64,000 nt of DNA, taken from the NCBI GenBank assembly GCA_019321725.1, contig CM033114.1, forward strand, positions 18,952,278-19,016,277, read 5' to 3'. The notes under the pieces are model-generated. The model was not told the origin of the DNA. It saw only the letters and a program-made list of their open reading frames with translations, and ran no database searches. This DNA is from Paulownia fortunei (taxonomy: Eukaryota > Streptophyta > Magnoliopsida > Lamiales > Paulowniaceae). How positions within the stretch are numbered: position 1 is the stretch's first letter; each line of letters begins with the position of its first letter. Positions 60,488-64,000 of this stretch are shown piece after piece. A program made the position numbers and the translations under genes.

Positions 60488-62289
60488 ATGGTCACTCAAT
60501 CATGGTTCCGTAATTTGTGGACGACTTCGAAGAAGCATGAGTTTCATGCTGAAAAGGCACAGATTGCTGTTTTGGCTTTTGAAGCTGCAAGCTTGATGAC
60601 TAAAGTGCTTCACCTGTGGCAATCATTAACTGATAAGCAGGTTGCTAGGTTAAGAGAGGAGATAACAAATTCAGTGGGTATTAAGAAGCTTGTGTCGGAG
60701 AATGATGATTACATTGGTAGGTTGATATGTACAGAAATGACAGACAACTTAGTGCATGTGGCAGGAGCAGTGGCCAGGCTGTCCAAGAAATGCAATGATC
60801 CCTTGTTGAAGAGTTTTGAACAAGCATTTAGTGATTTGATAAAGATTGGTGCTGACACATATGGTTGGCAGTTCTCATGGAAGAAGATGGACAGGAAAGT
60901 CAAGAAGATGGAACGTTTTATTGTTACAAATACTAATTTGTATCAAGAGATGGAAACACTTGCAGATCTCGAACAGACATTGAGGAGAATGAAGGGTAAT
61001 GATAATGCAGATAGCATTACCTTGGTTGAATATGAAAAGAAGGTTGCATGGAAGCAGCAAGAAGTGAAGCATCTCAAGGGAAATTCTCTTTGGAATCGAA
61101 CTTATGATTATACAATTCTTCTTTTAGCAAGATCTCTATTTACTATATATGGCAGGATTGGACATGTTTTTGGAATTAAGCACATTGCTGACGTGGGGTT
61201 AAAGATTCTAGAGTCACAAATATTAGCAATAGCCGACGAAGCCACTCAACTGTCTTCATGCAATCGTCAGTTTACCCATCTGAAAATTGCGGCCCTAGGT
61301 TTTCCTCCGGCTCATCAAGGAAGTCTATCTCTGTATCTGGCCCACTCTTGAGAACAAACAATATGAGCAATTTCCACTCAGGCTCTCTTGGGAACTCAAT
61401 GACTACCTCTAGTCCGATCTCTGAAAAATATAATAGTGTTGGCTTCTACTCTGGTCCACTATGCAAGTCGACAACCAAATCTGGCCCTATTTCAAGAGCA
61501 AGCAAAAGCGCCTTGAGATTGTGGCAGTTTCTTGACAAATCTCAGGATTCAAGAGAGAAAAACCCTCAACGAAAACCCAATGGAATAACCTTGTCAGGAC
61601 CTTTTACTGGATGTGTGATGGGTGGGAATGGTTCTCCCACGAGTAATAGCTACTCAAATTCCAGTGATGTTTGTTCTGGAGTTCTGGATGGAATTAAAGA
61701 TGCCAGTGTAAAACCACATGTTCATGGAAACTCAAATCATGGAAACCTATTAGTAGTTGCTTCTAAGAGCAAGGTGTTGAATCCACCTCCAGAAACCCTT
61801 GGTGCTGCCGCCTTAGCACTTCACTATGCAAACGTTATCATTTTCATTGAGAAATTGGTAGCATCACCTCACTTGATTGGCAATGATGCAAGAGATGATC
61901 TGTACAACATGTTGCCAGCTAGCATCAGAGCAGCCCTCAGGGCTAAACTGAAGCCTTATGCCAAGAGCCTGACTTCATCAGTTTATGATACAGCTCTTGC
62001 GGGAGAATGGAATGAGGCAATGTCTGGAACACTGGAATGGTTAACTCCTCTTGCTCATAACATGATAAGGTGGCAGTCTGAGCGGAGCTTTGAACACCAG
62101 AGCTTGGTTTCTAGAACAAATGTGCTTCTCGTCCAAACACTGTACTTTGCAAATCAGGAAAAGACGGAAGCAGCAATTACTGAGCTTCTTGTTGGTCTGA
62201 ACTATATATGGAGATTTGGTAGAGAAATCAATGCCAAATCGTTAGTGGAGTGTGCCAGTGGCAGAACGTTTGATGAATTCCTGGAGTGA
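60488..62289 (+). CDS. DUF3475-DUF668 protein of the PSK SIMULATOR (PSI) group, single coding exon with one frame break
   Basis: The start is the ATG at 60488 (MVTQSWFRNLW), which matches the N-terminus I recall for Arabidopsis At5g08660. Residues about 25-80 (IAVLAFEAASLMTKVLHLWQ...) are the DUF3475 region. A Lys-rich segment, YGWQFSWKKMDRKVKKMERF, and SLWNRTYDYTILLLARSLF follow. After 61198 the homologous frame changes by one base and continues with repeated SGPL-type linker motifs, then DUF668 (TLGAAALALHYANVIIFIEKL, NMLPASIRAALRAKLKPY, PLAHNMIRWQSERSFEHQSL) and a C-terminal LLVGLNYIWRFGRE, with the stop at 62289. The length across both frames is about 600 residues, close to family size. 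PSI proteins are plant growth regulators linked to phytosulfokine signalling. No N-terminal MGG myristoylation motif is present, unlike PSI1. The gene is either a real locus carrying a base error or a recent null allele. Confidence 0.85.
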
Positions 62290-64000
62290 TAGCATTCAGT
62301 TTCTATTTTTCACCATTTTGGGCAAAGGAGCTTTCTTGATAACCAAGATTCCTTCTCAGTTCCATTCAGGAGTCCTTATCTGGAAAATGATTCAATCACC
62401 AGTCTTGGTCACAAGTCCTGAGTAAATATTTACCAGTAGTGGTTGAATATTTGGTGATGGCATCCTTAGGCTTCCAATTTGTTAAATTTTTGGAAGTGAA
62501 GAGGGCATGGTACCTGTAGTATGTGGATCAAAACATTCTTTCAGGTCTGTCTATGACAACCCTTTCCGTTGGATCATGGAATTTGAATCCAGAGGTTGCG
62601 ACCCATAATCCATGTTATGTATTTAGTCAGTCAGTTTTTGGTCATTGTATAGCCACTTGCCCGCACTGAATTTATAGTGTGTGGTTGACCTTATAAAGGA
62701 TTATCCTTGAGATAGCCTGGATGTTAGAAGTGAGTAGTTTCTCATCAAGCTTGCTCTTCTCAGTTTCATGCGTTGTTAAACATTGTATTGCTGGATAAAA
62801 GGAAGTGATTTGATGTTGCTTGCTGTTTGGCTTAATATTTATATCTGATTCCCTAAAATTTCAAGATAGGAAATGATACATAATTTAAACCTTTTAGCTT
62901 TGTGTTAGTGTAGTTTGTTTAATGATTACTCTGATCCATGCTTTTTATTACTGTTATTTTCTTAAGGTCTTTGTATCATTACATGTGAACTTTTTCGCAC
63001 GGCTTGATTCACTTGAGAATAAGGTGATGGAGAATCCTTCAAGTTCTGGCTTTTATTATTTAAATTAATGGGCAATCTCAAAAGAACTATGTGACTAGAG
63101 AATGGTTTGAGTTGTGCATCTTTTACTCATTCTCACTTATTCCTTGTGACAGAGATGATGTGTATTAGTTAGTGATGTTAACCAGTGCATAAACACAACT
63201 CAGTGTTCGCATCTGCGCTTGTACAAGTGTGTTTGTGTCTGAGTGCATGAACATTTATGTATGAATTGAACTTGCATTGTGCTACCTTTGAGGTGTAGGA
63301 CAGCCTGAACCATATGAACGATTCTCCAAATCATATCTGACACTTTATATGATCTTCTGGTGATAAAAGACTTTAAACACTTGCTTCCATGGAAACACAG
63401 ATAAATTTTGTAGGGTTTTGGACCATCAACTTGACAAAAGATGGTTTGTTCTTCTTCCTTCAACTCTTGAGCTGCACCTAAGAACAGATGAATTCATCCT
63501 CTCTTTCGCTGACCTTTTGGTTAAACTGATTCAGATGAAGTGCCAGGACTATGTTCTTCAAAATCAATCCCAAGACTGTTTCATTTTCATTCAGTGGCTG
63601 TTCTGGTGTTCTCTTTTACGAATTCAAGCTTGTTTTGGCATTTTTATTTGTTGTTAGGTAAATTAATTTGGTCCTTTAATCTGTTCCTTGTGTCGGCACT
63701 AGTGTAGTGGTGTATTTGTTAGTCCAAGCACAGAGTCACATTTCTGCAACCCCTCCAGCCAATGGTGTGACACTTCGTTGTCTTTGCTAATGCAAACAAG
63801 ATCATATAGCAGTCTGATGTGGAGCATAAGTTAATGAGATTCAAGCCAGTTCCCAAAAAATGACTTGTAATACTTTGGAGCAACTCGAAATATTGCAGCT
63901 GATGAAGTAACAAAATGTCTTAAGCTCACCGATTCTTGGCCCATTAGCTGTGTGAGTACACAGTTTTAAGCTACCTAAAAAGACTTGGAAATCTTTTCAT
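62290..64000 (+). other. 3' UTR and downstream region of the PSI-like gene, no gene seen
   Basis: The base composition stays gene-like (less AT-rich than the left half) for 1.7 kb after the stop. The longest open frames (for example 63,418-63,657) show no family motif and no plausible exon structure. It probably contains the 3' UTR of the PSI-like gene and perhaps the edge of a neighbour beyond the window. Confidence 0.4.

Noticed and set aside
63418..63657. Open frame downstream of the PSI-like gene
   Set aside because: No motif, an unlikely Cys/Phe-rich end and no splice context; treated as UTR or intergenic.

Overview
This is an AT-rich nuclear segment of a eudicot plant. Three intron-bearing or UTR-intron-bearing genes with clear plant relatives, decayed LTR retrotransposons, a Helitron helicase remnant, MITE-like copies and many (TA)n tracts all point that way. 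The nearest remembered relatives are Arabidopsis genes, but the species cannot be named from the sequence; an asterid is only a guess.

Layout. From 1 to about 44 kb I found no intact protein-coding gene. 3.47-11.11 kb is a direct tandem array of three units of about 2.5 kb, with older diverged pieces of the same unit near 15.6-16.1 and 17.8-18.3 kb. 12.95-14.2 kb (+) and 20.6-23.2 kb (-) resemble long Ty3/gypsy LTRs. 26,292-31,850 is a structurally complete but gag-pol-less Ty3/gypsy element, probably of Tat type. It has two LTRs, a 5-bp target duplication and a polypurine tract. 32.5-33.2 kb holds a decayed Ty3/gypsy reverse transcriptase/RNase H (-), 34.2-37.5 kb AT-rich repeats, 38.1-39.6 kb a dead Helitron helicase (+), and 40.0-41.1 kb a decayed Ty3/gypsy Gag-protease (-).

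The gene-rich right end holds three genes. The first is a five-exon Cms1/DEAD-helicase-like gene (44,266-47,990, -), probably a nucleolar ribosome-biogenesis protein. The second is a seven-exon GABA/amino-acid transporter of the GAT1 type (51,047-54,091, +). The third is a DUF3475-DUF668 protein of the PSK SIMULATOR group (60,488-62,289, +), with one frame break at a G4 run. The first two are divergently transcribed across 3.06 kb; the third follows 6.4 kb downstream in the same direction as the transporter. Nothing suggests that the three work in one pathway.

I did not find an undescribed biological system. The observations most worth a second look are the localized frame break in the PSI-like gene, the non-autonomous Tat-like element whose target site survives as a neighbouring uninterrupted copy, and the noncoding 2.5-kb tandem array.
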